A stretch of 64,000 nucleotides of DNA from Chryseobacterium salivictor (GCF_004359195.1 NZ_CP037954.1:1798001-1862000); one strand, 5' to 3'. Shown: positions 24,832 to 33,955, counted from the stretch's first letter. Program-made: numbers and translations. Notes: a model not told the origin generated them from the letters alone.

Positions 24832-27540
24832 CTATAACCAGCTGTTGTATTTCTTAATAAACCAATTTTTCACAAACTGAGTCAGTAAGCAATAACTGAA
24901 CAGGATCCCCAATAACCACGGGAAATACATCAAAGGCAAAGGCGTCATTTTGAAAGCGGCGGCAAAAGGGGAGAAGGGAATCAGGATGCCGACCAGCATT
25001 ATGGTGGAGGTGAGAGCCACAACGGGTGCGGAAGCCCAACTTTGAATAAACGGAATTTTGCGTGTGCGAATCATGTGAACGATTAAAGTTTGGGAAATCA
25101 AACTCTCTACAAACCAGCCAGTCTGGAATAAACTCTGGTGATCCGGTGAATTGGCTTTGAAGATAAACCACATCAGAGCAAAAGTGGTATAATCGAAAAC
25201 AGAGCTGATCGGTCCGATGATGATCATGAATTTGCTGATTCCGTTGGCGTCCCATTTATGCGGGGTGGCAATGTAATCAGAATCCATTCTGTCCCAGGGA
25301 ATTGATATTTGCGAGAAATCATACAGGAGATTATTGATTAAAATCTGTATCGGAAGCATAGGTAAAAAAGGCAATAAAGCCGAGGCGCCCAAAACGCTGA
25401 ACATGTTCCCGAAGTTACTGCTGGCAGTCATTTTGATATACTTAATGATATTTCCATGCGTTCTGCGGCCATAAACAACACCTTTCTGCAGAACCATTAA
25501 GTCTTTTTCGAGCAGAATGATATCGGCACTTTCTTTGGCGATATCTACGCCGGTATCCACCGAGACGCCCACATCTGCATCGCGCAGAGCCGCCGCGTCA
25601 TTGATTCCGTCGCCCATAAATCCCACGGTGTGTCCTTTTTGCTGGAGCAGTTTCACGACTCTGGATTTTTGCAGCGGACTTAATTTTGCGAGTATGGATA
25701 CCGTGCTGATTTTATTTTGAAATTCCTCATCAGTCATCTTTTCCAGCTCGTTGCCGAGCAGCACATTCGTTACGGGAATACCCACTTCACGGCAAATCTT
25801 TTTAGTGACAATACCGTTATCACCTGTCAGCACTTTTATGTTGACTCCTAATTTCTGCAGTTCATGAACGGCCGCACTTGCCGTTGGTTTTGCAGGATCC
25901 AGAAAACCGATGAAACCGGTAAGTACCAAGTCGCATTCATCAGCGATCGAATATGTAAGCGGTCCTGCATCGCTTTCTTTTACACCGATAAGCAGTACCC
26001 GAAGTCCGTCTTCATTGAGCTTATCTATGATTTTGATGATTTTGTTTTTGAGATTTTCGTCTAAAGGAATAATGGCATCTGTGAAAAACTGACTTTGTTC
26101 ATCTGCCCCCGGATCTATTGCCCGGTTACAGACCGACAGCATTTCTTCGACAGCGCCTTTGCAGATCAAAAAGTGTTTGCAGTTTTTTTCTTCCAAAATG
26201 ACAGACATCCTCCGCCGGTTAAAATCAAAAGGTATCTCATCTACTTTCTTAAATTCGGCCAGCTTTAAATCGGCCTGTACATCTTCATGGGTTTCATGAT
26301 AATCGATTACGGCCAAATCCATGAGGTTTTTCAAACCGGTTTGATAAAAACTGTTCAGATACGCCCACTTAAAAACTTCGTCATCTTCGATACCGTGAAT
26401 GTTGAGATGTCTTTGCATGACTATTTTGTCAAGCGTTAAAGTTCCGGTTTTGTCGGTACAAAGAATATCCATCGCACCGATATTCTGAATGGCATTTAAT
26501 CTTTTGACCACTACTTTTCTTTTGCTCATGCTTACGGCGCCTTTCGCCAGATTGGTCGTTACAATCATCGGCAACATTTCGGGCGTTAATCCTACGGCAA
26601 CGCTGATACCGAACATAAATGCTTCCAGCCAGTTTCCTTTCGTCAATCCATTAATTAAAAAAACAAGCGGAACCATAACAAACATAAACCGAATGAGCAG
26701 CCAGCTTACACTGTTGACTCCTTTTTCAAAACTGGTTTCGGCTCTTTTGCCCACCAGTGATTCCGACATCGTGCCAAAGTACGTTTGATTGCCTGTGGCC
26801 ACTACGATTGCCTGAGCAGTTCCACTCACCACATTGGTCCCAAGGAAACAGATATTCTCTAAGTCGAGTGAAGATTTTTCGGAACTGTCCGTCAGCAGCG
26901 TATCGTGTTTCTCAACAGGCATGGCTTCACCGGTCAGCATTGATTGGCCTACGAATAAATCTTTGGAGTGAAGTATTCTGACGTCAGCGGGAATCATGTC
27001 ACCGGCAGATACCGAAATAAGATCACCGGGGACTAATTTTTTGATATCAATATCAATTTTACCCGAGTCTTTCCGCAGCACCGACGCATTAGTTTTAACC
27101 ATGCTTTTCAACTCTTCTGCCGCTTTATTGCTTCTGAATTCCTGAGAGAATCTCAGCAGGACACTGGTCAGGATCATGAGCAAAACCACAATCACTTCTT
27201 TGTAATCTTTGGTGCCGGGAGCCGCATAAATTACATTCATAAAAAAGGAAACTACGCCGATTAAGAATAAGACCCCATTGAAAGGATTTATAAAAGCGCC
27301 GAGTAACTGAATATACCAGGAGGGTGCTTTTTCGTGCGCTATTTCATTGATGCCATACGCTAACCTTTTTTTTAGAACCTGATCTTCTGAAAGACCTTCC
27401 TCACTGCTTTCGAGCTGAATGAACAGTTTCTGGGGATCGGCTTCTGCGGCTTCTAAAAGTTGTTTCGCTGCGAGTTGGTTTGCGCTGTTATCCGGCGCAA
27501 CTAAACTGGCGGTCACTTTTTTATGTAAAATATTCAACAT
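24832..27540 (-). CDS. mgtA: magnesium-translocating P-type ATPase
   Basis: A 902-residue P3B-type ATPase. Phosphorylation motif DKTGTLT with Asp363; TGEAMPVEK in the actuator domain; KVLTGDNG and FMGDGINDAAALRDADVGVSV in the hinge. Membrane segments occur near residues 85-125 and 280-330 and in the C-terminal third, where SNFGNMFSVLGAS and NNLLYDFSQISIPWDRMD are typical of MgtA/MgtB. It imports Mg2+ at the expense of ATP. I saw no Mg2+-sensing leader in the 160 bases upstream. Full length; no MgtC or MgtR nearby. Confidence 0.95.
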   Translation of the reverse strand: MLNILHKKVTASLVAPDNSANQLAAKQLLEAAEADPQKLFIQLESSEEGLSEDQVLKKRLAYGINEIAHEKAPSWYIQLLGAFINPFNGVLFLIGVVSFFMNVIYAAPGTKDYKEVIVVLLMILTSVLLRFSQEFRSNKAAEELKSMVKTNASVLRKDSGKIDIDIKKLVPGDLISVSAGDMIPADVRILHSKDLFVGQSMLTGEAMPVEKHDTLLTDSSEKSSLDLENICFLGTNVVSGTAQAIVVATGNQTYFGTMSESLVGKRAETSFEKGVNSVSWLLIRFMFVMVPLVFLINGLTKGNWLEAFMFGISVAVGLTPEMLPMIVTTNLAKGAVSMSKRKVVVKRLNAIQNIGAMDILCTDKTGTLTLDKIVMQRHLNIHGIEDDEVFKWAYLNSFYQTGLKNLMDLAVIDYHETHEDVQADLKLAEFKKVDEIPFDFNRRRMSVILEEKNCKHFLICKGAVEEMLSVCNRAIDPGADEQSQFFTDAIIPLDENLKNKIIKIIDKLNEDGLRVLLIGVKESDAGPLTYSIADECDLVLTGFIGFLDPAKPTASAAVHELQKLGVNIKVLTGDNGIVTKKICREVGIPVTNVLLGNELEKMTDEEFQNKISTVSILAKLSPLQKSRVVKLLQQKGHTVGFMGDGINDAAALRDADVGVSVDTGVDIAKESADIILLEKDLMVLQKGVVYGRRTHGNIIKYIKMTASSNFGNMFSVLGASALLPFLPMLPIQILINNLLYDFSQISIPWDRMDSDYIATPHKWDANGISKFMIIIGPISSVFDYTTFALMWFIFKANSPDHQSLFQTGWFVESLISQTLIVHMIRTRKIPFIQSWASAPVVALTSTIMLVGILIPFSPFAAAFKMTPLPLMYFPWLLGILFSYCLLTQFVKNWFIKKYNSWL

Positions 27541-27700
27541 AGCGACAGGATGTTAAAATTAATTTGCAGCGTCGGTTTCAGGCGCTGACCCGCTGCGGCT
27601 CCCGGTTGTGATTATAATTTTCCCTCCTGCAAAAATGGGCCGGGTGCATTATTGCTTGATGCAGTGGTGAATTTTTTATAAAGTTTTCACTCTGTTTCAG

Positions 27701-28195
27701 TTATTTATTCCATTGATACAGATTTTCTAAAAACTGCATTTTTTCGGTTTCCGTCCACTGATTGGTATAAATTAAAAAAATTAAGAAATTTTTTTCTGAT
27801 GAACCGAAAAGAAATACACGGTCCAGTTTATCTTTATATTTCCAAATGATAAATTCTAAGTCAGAATTCTCTTTAAGTTTTTGCGTTTTAAATTTATGTT
27901 TTTTTTTGAAATCAGAATCCCATTTATAAAATGCTTTTAGGTTTTCAAAATCCGACCGGTTTGCTTTATAAAATGGATAAGATTTCTTTAGATTTTGTGC
28001 CACTGCGATAATAATTCCTTCATCATTTTTCAGATAGGTTTGGCCGGATGCGCGTACCGTATTCAATAGCGTCCAGTCTCCGGGAATTTTTACTTCGCCC
28101 GAATTCGTTTTTATAGTAGAGTAATCCATCAGGTTCTGGCTCACTATAAAGTAGGGCAGGAGAAAAAGGAGGATGGTTGGTAAACTGATTTTCAT
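27701..28195 (-). CDS. exported hypothetical protein
   Basis: A 164-residue protein with a signal peptide (MKISLPTILLFLLPYFIVSQ). The mature part starts NLMDYSTIKTNSGEVKIPGD and is lysine-rich with alternating strands (LEFIIWKYKDKLDRVFLFG, FLIFLIYTNQWTETEKMQFL). The pattern of a strand-rich domain with a short C-terminal helix loosely resembles the lipoprotein at 10188, but I do not recognise a family. It stands alone between mgtA and the gene at 28597. Confidence 0.6.
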   Translation of the reverse strand: MKISLPTILLFLLPYFIVSQNLMDYSTIKTNSGEVKIPGDWTLLNTVRASGQTYLKNDEGIIIAVAQNLKKSYPFYKANRSDFENLKAFYKWDSDFKKKHKFKTQKLKENSDLEFIIWKYKDKLDRVFLFGSSEKNFLIFLIYTNQWTETEKMQFLENLYQWNK

Positions 28196-28596
28196 TATGC
28201 TGTTATTTGTTCGGAAGAAGTGCTTTGCGCGTTCATCGGTTTGCGGACTTTTTATAATAAATCCTCATAGCGTTTTCATATTCAGTATTATACAAAGGTA
28301 TAATAGAAATGGTTACAAACTGTATTTTTTTAGCTTCCAATTTATTTTTTTATTTTCTTTCCCTCAGAATCAAACAACGGATAAACGCGGACGCTCCCTG
28401 AATACATTAGAAAAGATGAATTCCAGATCATATTAAACAGCTATTATTTAATTTGCAATATTGTTATAAAAGATAAACACATAAAAAACAGCGCTTAAAA
28501 AACGCTGTCTGGACTGTCCTTATTTTTTTTGACATTACTGAAAATTATTGAGGCTGTTCTTTCCCAGAATTTTCATAAGATTTTATGGGACGTAAA
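28196..28596. other. intergenic, terminator only
   Basis: About 400 bases without a gene. The first 200 bases hold the upstream region of the minus-strand gene at 28195. A hairpin terminator for the gene at 28597 lies at 28485-28508. Confidence 0.6.
28482..28508 (-). terminator. terminator of exported-protein gene
   Basis: On the minus strand ACAGCG...CGCTGT (28503-28508 with 28488-28493) is followed by a T tract. It lies about 90 bases after the stop at 28597. Confidence 0.75.
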
Positions 28597-29139
28597 TCAG
28601 TTTTGATTATTGGTCTTTGATTTCTCAGTTCTGAGAAGGTTCAAAGAGCCGAATCTGGTATCCTTAGTTAAGGTCCAGACGTTAATTATTTTTTCCTTGT
28701 TAAAATCCTGCTCGTTTGGACTGAGGAATTCAATTTCCCTGATGCTGTTGGTAGCGATGAGGTAATTTTTATTCATTAATAAAAAACCATCCACATATAT
28801 TTTTGTTTGAGGATCTGCGCCTAAAAATGTTCTGATGTCATTTTGAGTTTTGGTTTCAATATTTCCCAGATCTGCTTTACAAAGAATCAAGCCATATTCA
28901 CTTAAATTTGGGTAGGTTTTCGCATATTGATCAATTCCTTTTTGTGCGGATTTCATCACCTGCATTTCCTTTATTGTAATGTTCGGCTGCGTATTAATCA
29001 TTTCCCAGTTGGCGATAATGTTTTCATTAATCAAAACGGTGGGCTTATCTTTTTTGGAATACAGTAACTTTTCGAAACTCTGTGCAAACATACTTGAGCA
29101 CGAAAAAACGGTCAGCAAAAGAAATAATTTTGTTTTCAT
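28597..29139 (-). CDS. exported hypothetical protein
   Basis: A 180-residue protein. The ATG at 29139 is chosen because it opens a good signal peptide (MKTKLFLLLTVFSCSSMFAQ); an earlier ATG at 29172 would bury it. The mature part contains KKDKPTVLINENIIANWEMI, NIETKTQNDIRTFLGADP and KIYVDGFLLMNKNYLIATNS. A strand-loop pattern of the type VLINENI...IYVDGFLL recalls TonB-dependent receptor plug-like modules, where a protein-named variable is paired with a value, but I cannot assign a family. Standalone gene with its own terminator. Confidence 0.6.
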   Translation of the reverse strand: MKTKLFLLLTVFSCSSMFAQSFEKLLYSKKDKPTVLINENIIANWEMINTQPNITIKEMQVMKSAQKGIDQYAKTYPNLSEYGLILCKADLGNIETKTQNDIRTFLGADPQTKIYVDGFLLMNKNYLIATNSIREIEFLSPNEQDFNKEKIINVWTLTKDTRFGSLNLLRTEKSKTNNQN

Positions 29140-29278
29140 AGAAGTGATTTTATTATGGATTGGGTCTTTCAAATATAGCGATATTTTTAATTCAAAAACT
29201 TTTGAGGGTTAATGGTTTAAAAAGTTAAACTATGGCAATCTTGCGAAATACTTATTAAAAATAACTTCTCCTATTTGT

Positions 29279-29644
29279 GAAAAACTTTTTAAAATAATCT
29301 TTTGTTTCTTCTGCGGTTGAAAAAAGTTGAAAATTATCAGTGAAAATTGAACTATTAAGATTCGGTTAAGGGAGTAAGAATATTAAGATTTCCACGGGTT
29401 GAAATAAATAATTTGCCGCAACATTTTGCCATCTTTTGAAAAACTTTTTAAAATAATCTTTTGTTTCTTCTGCGGTTGAAAAAAGTTGAAAATTATCAGT
29501 GAAAATTGAACCATTAAGATTCGGTTAAGGGTTTAAGAATAATAAGATCTCCTCCGGTTGAAATAAATAATTTGCCGCAACATTTTGCCATCTTTTGAAA
29601 AACTTTTTAAAATAATCTTTTGTTTCTTTTGCGGTTAAAAAAAC
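29279..29644. repeat. 159-bp tandem repeat, 2.3 copies
   Basis: Units start at 29279, 29438 and 29597 with GAAAAACTTTTTAAAATAATC. The first two are nearly identical over 159 bp; the third is cut after about 48 bp. Each full unit contains GGTTGAAAAAAGTTGAAAATT and GAACYATTAAGATTCGG. The array fills the gap between two minus-strand genes (28597 and 29728) and encodes nothing visible. Confidence 0.9.
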
Positions 29645-29667
29645 TCCGCGATATCATTAATTCAAAA

Positions 29668-29698
29668 CAAAAAAAACTTCCGAAAATCTCCGGAAGTT
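29668..29698 (-). terminator. terminator of RNase G gene
   Basis: On the minus strand AACTTCCG...CGGAAGTT (29691-29698 with 29675-29682) is followed by a T tract, 30 bases after the stop at 29728. Confidence 0.9.
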
Positions 29699-29727
29699 AT
29701 ATGTTTTAGTATGATTCTTTCTTATTC

Positions 29728-31290
29728 TTAATTTGAATAACTCATCAGTTCCTCTTTTTTGGAATTGACCATTTTGTATTCCAGATATTTAAAAGAATCT
29801 CTTGGGATAATCGTTACCCATTTTTTGTATTTCAAGTACCATTTCATTTGGATGCTCCTCAAACCTTTGGTCAAATAAGCTTCTACAAAAGGATGGACAT
29901 GCAAAAACAGTTTGCCTTTTTCGGTTTGAATCAAATTCCGGATAACTTCTTCCATGCGCTCCACCACAACGATTGGGGCCAGGATTTCTCCGTCAATATT
30001 AGGATTGTCTTCTTTGGTTTTGATTACTTTTTCCGGTTTGGTCCGTTGACGGGTGAGCTGGATCAGCCCGAATTTACTCGGTGGCAAAATCTTGTGTCTT
30101 GCTTTATCGCGGCTCATTTCAGCTTTGAAATGTTCGTACAGATCGCGTCGGTGGTCGGCATTAATCATATCGATAAAATCGACTACGATGATTCCGCCCA
30201 TATCTCTCAGTCGGAGCTGACGGGCGATTTCAGTGGCTGCCATTTTGTTCACCGTCAAAGCATGTTCTTTGTTGGATGAACCTGCTCCTGAGGAAAGATT
30301 ATTTCCGGAGTTGACATCGATAACATGAAGTGCTTCTGTATGTTCGATGACCAGATAGGCACCTTTCGAACTTGGGATATTCACGTGTTTCCCAAAACTC
30401 TGTTTCATCTGTTTTTCTACGTTATAATATTCCATTAACGGAATAGGCTTATCGTAGAACTGAACAATATTTTTTCTTTCCGGCGCGATAACTTCGATAT
30501 AATTCCGCATGTCATCAACCATTTGCTCGTCATCACAAATAATGGAAACGAAATCAGCATTAAAATTATCCCGTAAAATAGAGGAAGCTTTATCTTCTTC
30601 GCTCAATACTCTGCTCGGGACTTTGTTTTTCTGAAGGTTTTTGAATGCGGTTTCCCATTTCTGAATCAGCTGATTCATGTCATTGTGGAGTTCTGCGACT
30701 TTTTTTCCTTCGGCAACGGTTCTGATAATTACCCCGAAACCTTCAGGTTTAATGCTTTCAATTAAAGTTTTGAGTCTCTCCTTCTCCTCAGAGTTGCTGA
30801 TTTTTTTTGAAATAGAAACGCTTTTGTCAAACGGAATCAAGACCAAAAATCTTCCGGTAAGGGAAATTTGAGTTGATATTCTCGGTCCTTTTGTAGAGAT
30901 CGGTTCTTTGGTGATCTGTAGAATAACGCTGTCGTCTTTAGCCAGAACTTTATCGATGGTTCCGTTTTTATGAATCTCTTTTTGAATTTCGAAATTCTTT
31001 AAGGACGAATTGTGTTGTCTTTTGGAAACAGTGTCTTGTAGAAATTTTTTGTAAGTAAGAAATTGTGGACCTAAATCCTGATAATGCAAGAAGGCATCTT
31101 TCTCATAACCAATGCTTACGAAGGCAGCATTTAAATTGGGTGCAAGTTTTTTTACTTTACCGATAAATAAATCGCCGACCACGAATTCGCTTTTGTCCTC
31201 CTGTTCGTGGAGCTCAAAAAGCCGTCCGTCTTCCAGCAAGGCAATCTTCGATTGCTCGCCTTCATGTGATATAATCAGTTCTTTCTTCAT
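29728..31290 (-). CDS. rng: ribonuclease E/G family endoribonuclease
   Basis: A 520-residue RNase G-type enzyme. The S1 domain starts at about residue 38 (VGDLFIGKVKKLAPNLNAAF, VSIGYEKDAFLH); the catalytic core has GGIIVVDFIDMI with Asp371 and Asp374 as the metal-binding pair, and a short C-terminal domain ends in EELMSYSN. There is no long RNase E-type scaffold tail. The usual zinc-link CPxC is not present: the expected region reads LPPSKFGLIQLTRQRT. It acts in rRNA 5' maturation and mRNA decay. The tiny basic protein gene and hup lie just upstream on the same strand. Confidence 0.93.
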   Translation of the reverse strand: MKKELIISHEGEQSKIALLEDGRLFELHEQEDKSEFVVGDLFIGKVKKLAPNLNAAFVSIGYEKDAFLHYQDLGPQFLTYKKFLQDTVSKRQHNSSLKNFEIQKEIHKNGTIDKVLAKDDSVILQITKEPISTKGPRISTQISLTGRFLVLIPFDKSVSISKKISNSEEKERLKTLIESIKPEGFGVIIRTVAEGKKVAELHNDMNQLIQKWETAFKNLQKNKVPSRVLSEEDKASSILRDNFNADFVSIICDDEQMVDDMRNYIEVIAPERKNIVQFYDKPIPLMEYYNVEKQMKQSFGKHVNIPSSKGAYLVIEHTEALHVIDVNSGNNLSSGAGSSNKEHALTVNKMAATEIARQLRLRDMGGIIVVDFIDMINADHRRDLYEHFKAEMSRDKARHKILPPSKFGLIQLTRQRTKPEKVIKTKEDNPNIDGEILAPIVVVERMEEVIRNLIQTEKGKLFLHVHPFVEAYLTKGLRSIQMKWYLKYKKWVTIIPRDSFKYLEYKMVNSKKEELMSYSN

Positions 31291-31496
31291 TCTGTTGATA
31301 AGGGATTAAAATATTAAGGGTCTTAGAAATTCTGAAAAAATCAATTCTAATTGCTCAATTTTTTAATAGTTTCTTGGTTTTGTTTTATCAAATTTGGCGA
31401 AATGTCATCCTTATGATATAAACAAAAATATAGCCGGTGTAATTTTAAATAGATAAAAACACCAACTATATTGTTATATTGTAAATCGCAAAGAGA

Positions 31497-31586
31497 TTAT
31501 TTTTTCTTGTGTCTGTTTGCTCTTCTTCTTTTCTTTCTTTTGTGGGTCGCAACCTTATGTCTCTTTCTTTTCTTTCCGCTTGGCAT
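31497..31586 (-). CDS. 29-residue basic ribosome-associated-type protein
   Basis: ATG 31586 encodes MPSGKKRKRHKVATHKRKKR followed by RRANRHKKK and a stop at 31497-31499. It is 29 residues, over half Lys/Arg, with no acidic residue. The sequence is almost invariant in Bacteroidota, and such composition fits a ribosomal protein. I believe it corresponds to the small protein reported in Bacteroidota ribosome structures (bL38-type), but that link is from memory. It sits between hup and rng on the same strand, in a gap of 340 bases that would otherwise look empty. Confidence 0.8.
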   Translation of the reverse strand: MPSGKKRKRHKVATHKRKKRRRANRHKKK

Positions 31587-31631
31587 AATTTAAATTTTTT
31601 TGTTTGTAACTTATATTTATTATTTAGTTTA

Positions 31632-31922
31632 TTACTTAACTGGAACTTTCGTTTTGATTTTCTCTACGAACGTTTTCGAAGGTTTAAAGGCTGGGATATT
31701 ATGAGCAGGAATTTCAATAGCGGTGTTTTTCGAGATGTTTCTTCCTGTTTTTGCTGCTCTGGTTTTAATAATAAATGAACCAAATCCTCTTAGATACACA
31801 TTATCTCCGTTATACATTGATGTTCTGATCTCCTGCATAAAAGCTTCAATAACTTTCTGGGTTTCATTCTTTTCAGTTCCCAATTTATTTGAGATGGTGT
31901 TTACCAATTCTGCCTTTGTCAT
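31632..31922 (-). CDS. hup: HU/IHF family DNA-binding protein
   Basis: A 96-residue histone-like protein: MTKAELVNTISNKLGTEKNE (helix pair), VYLRGFGSFIIKTRAAKTGR (strand-arm), then NTAIEIPAHNIPAFKPSKTF, the DNA-binding beta arm with its Pro tip and the C-terminal helix. Complete and of normal length. It bends and compacts DNA. Divergent from mutY with only 47 bases between the starts; a TAnnTTTG box lies on the minus strand at 31952-31959. Confidence 0.93.
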   Translation of the reverse strand: MTKAELVNTISNKLGTEKNETQKVIEAFMQEIRTSMYNGDNVYLRGFGSFIIKTRAAKTGRNISKNTAIEIPAHNIPAFKPSKTFVEKIKTKVPVK

Positions 31923-31951
31923 TTCCTTTTTTTATTTATATTTTTGGTGTG

Positions 31952-31959
31952 CAAATATA
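31952..31959 (-). promoter_or_regulatory. hup promoter -7 box
   Basis: On the minus strand TATATTTG matches the Bacteroidota consensus TAnnTTTG, 29 bases before the hup start. It lies inside the short divergent gap with mutY. Confidence 0.65.
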
Positions 31960-31969
31960 ATAAGAATTT

Positions 31970-33022
31970 TTGAAAACAAAAAAACAAAATGCTGATTTTC
32001 TTCATGTTGGTAGGAAATTGCTAGATTGGTACAAAATCCATGGCAGAGAGTTGCCCTTTAGAAAAACCAATGATCCCTATAAGATTTGGATTTGCGAAAT
32101 TATTTTTCAGCAAACCCGGATAGAACAGGGGCTTAACCATTACCGAAATTTTATTGAAAGATTTCCCGATGTTCAAACCTTAGCCGAGGCAGAAACTGAT
32201 GAAGTTTTGCTCTATTGGAAAGGCCTCGGATATTATTCCAGAGCCTTGAATCTGCATAAAGCATCTCTGCAGATCATTAATGATTTTAATGGAGTTTTTC
32301 CTGTTGATTACGACCATATTTTGCAGTTGAAAGGAATCGGGAAGTACACTGCAGCAGCCATTTCAAGCATTTGTTTCGGAAAAAAAAATGCTGCTGTTGA
32401 CGGTAATTTCTACCGCGTTTTATCCCGATTGTTTGCCGATGATTTTGATATTTCAAACTCCAAAGCCTTTGATTATTTTTCTGAACTGGCTTTAAAGATG
32501 ATGCCCGAAAATGAAGCGGGACATTTCAATGAAGCCATGATGGACTTGGGTTCCGAAATCTGTAAACCCAAAAATCCGAAGTGTGAATCCTGTCCTTTAA
32601 ATAAAGACTGTATCGCTTTTAATTTAGGAAAGATTTCCGGTTTTCCCGTAAAGACCAAAAAAGTGAAACCAACTGATTTGGACCTGTATTATTCATTTGT
32701 GGAATATAACGGTCAGTTTTTGGTACGACAGAGAAAAGACGATTTTATCTGGAAAAAACTTTTTGAATTTCCTGTTGAAATTCCGGCAGACTGGCAGCTG
32801 TTCGTCGTTAAGCAGAAAACCATTGCTCATAAACTGACGCATAAAAATTTATCGATTCAGATGAGTCATGTTGTACTGGAGTCGCAGGATATTTTCACCG
32901 AATTTGCTCACGGGAACGGCTTTTCGATCATAACCTATGAAGAATCGCACCAGAAATCCTTCCCGAAACCGCTGGAAAATTATCTGAAAGATTATTATGA
33001 AAACAAATCTTTAATGCGCTGA
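31970..33022 (+). CDS. mutY: A/G-specific adenine glycosylase
   Basis: A 350-residue protein from a TTG start at 31970; no ATG or GTG lies in frame upstream, and the next ATG (31989) is out of frame. It removes A mispaired with 8-oxoG. Motifs: catalytic Glu region EIIFQQTRIEQG, helix-hairpin-helix LKGIGKYTAAAIS, catalytic Asp in AAVDGNFYRVLSR, and a 4Fe-4S loop with C-x6-C-x2-C-x5-C (CKPKNPKCESCPLNKDC). A Nudix-like C-terminal domain (SFVEYNGQFLVRQRKDDFIW) recognises 8-oxoG. The 180 bases to gldD hold no ssb or gldE, which often sit there in relatives. Confidence 0.94.
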   Translation: MKTKKQNADFLHVGRKLLDWYKIHGRELPFRKTNDPYKIWICEIIFQQTRIEQGLNHYRNFIERFPDVQTLAEAETDEVLLYWKGLGYYSRALNLHKASLQIINDFNGVFPVDYDHILQLKGIGKYTAAAISSICFGKKNAAVDGNFYRVLSRLFADDFDISNSKAFDYFSELALKMMPENEAGHFNEAMMDLGSEICKPKNPKCESCPLNKDCIAFNLGKISGFPVKTKKVKPTDLDLYYSFVEYNGQFLVRQRKDDFIWKKLFEFPVEIPADWQLFVVKQKTIAHKLTHKNLSIQMSHVVLESQDIFTEFAHGNGFSIITYEESHQKSFPKPLENYLKDYYENKSLMR

Positions 33023-33190
33023 ACTCTTTAACCAGAGCTTATGTTCTTTTTGCTGAGACGGATTCAACAATTTTCTTTAAACTGCTTTAAGGACAAATAA
33101 TAAAACCTTTAAACTTTACAGATAATCATTCGTGAATTCGTGGCATTCATAAGCCTGTTTTTTCTTTATTAAAAATTTAAAACTAATTCG

Positions 33191-33198
33191 TATTTTTG
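33191..33198 (+). promoter_or_regulatory. gldD promoter -7 box, leaderless type
   Basis: TATTTTTG matches TAnnTTTG and ends only 4 bases before the gldD ATG (33203). Transcription would start at or within a few bases of the start codon, giving a leaderless or nearly leaderless mRNA. Confidence 0.6.
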
Positions 33199-33202
33199 CG
33201 CA

Positions 33203-33760
33203 ATGTTTAAAAAACTCATTTTCACTTTTTTAGGATTTATTTTGCTTTCCTGTTCAAAAGAAGCACTGCCAAAACCTTCTGGTGAACTTCGTTTAGAATA
33301 TCCCGCCCCGAAATATCAAAGTTTCACTTCCCCGTGCAATTTTACTTTTGAGTACTCGGATTTTGCCAAAGTTAGAGCGGCGAAAAATCCGTGCTGGTAT
33401 TATATCGAATATCCGAAAATGAAAGCAAAAGTTTTTATCACCTATTTTCCCATTAAAAATGATTTTGATCTTCATGTAAAAGAATCGGAGAAAATGGTGT
33501 ACGAACATACCATCAAAGCGAGTTCAATTGACACGAAATCATTTAGTTTTCCTGAACGGAAAGTGTTTGGTAATTTCTATGAACTGAAAGGTCAAAGTGC
33601 CTCGAATCTGCAGTTTTTTGTGACCGATTCTACACGCCATTATGTGACCGCAAATCTCTATTTCAATTCAAGACCTAAGCCCGATTCATTGGCGCCGGCG
33701 GTAGAATATATTAAAAAAGACATGCTCCATTTAATCGAAACCTTTGAATGGAAAAAGTAA
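33203..33760 (+). CDS. gldD: gliding motility lipoprotein GldD
   Basis: A 185-residue lipoprotein (MFKKLIFTFLGFILLSC, lipid Cys17). The mature part shows the GldD pattern GELRLEYPAPKYQSF, NPCWYYIEYPKMKAKVFITY and SNLQFFVTDSTRHYVTANLY. Within Bacteroidota, GldD is needed for gliding and is functionally tied to type IX secretion. It is encoded next to mutY, as in related genera, but gldE is not adjacent here. Its promoter suggests a leaderless message. Confidence 0.93.
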   Translation: MFKKLIFTFLGFILLSCSKEALPKPSGELRLEYPAPKYQSFTSPCNFTFEYSDFAKVRAAKNPCWYYIEYPKMKAKVFITYFPIKNDFDLHVKESEKMVYEHTIKASSIDTKSFSFPERKVFGNFYELKGQSASNLQFFVTDSTRHYVTANLYFNSRPKPDSLAPAVEYIKKDMLHLIETFEWKK

Positions 33761-33955
33761 TCATGAATAATGGGCAATAAGCAATTATTAATGTGCAATG
33801 AGTACTATTTTAAAGTAAGGTATTTTTTAATAAAACGGAGTTGATTCATAAAGTGACGATATAAGAAAGGATAAAGTAATCCAGTTAAAAATAAAACAAA
33901 TTAGATGATATCTTTTATAAGGTAGATTTTATAAAAAAATAAAACAAATTTAAAT

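Noticed and set aside
29279..29644. CRISPR array
   Set aside because: Period 159 bp with near-identical whole units and no spacers; no cas genes in the window. The 11-bp iterons are likewise not CRISPR.
31989..32024. ATG at 31989 as mutY start
   Set aside because: Out of frame with MutY; it runs into a stop after eleven codons.
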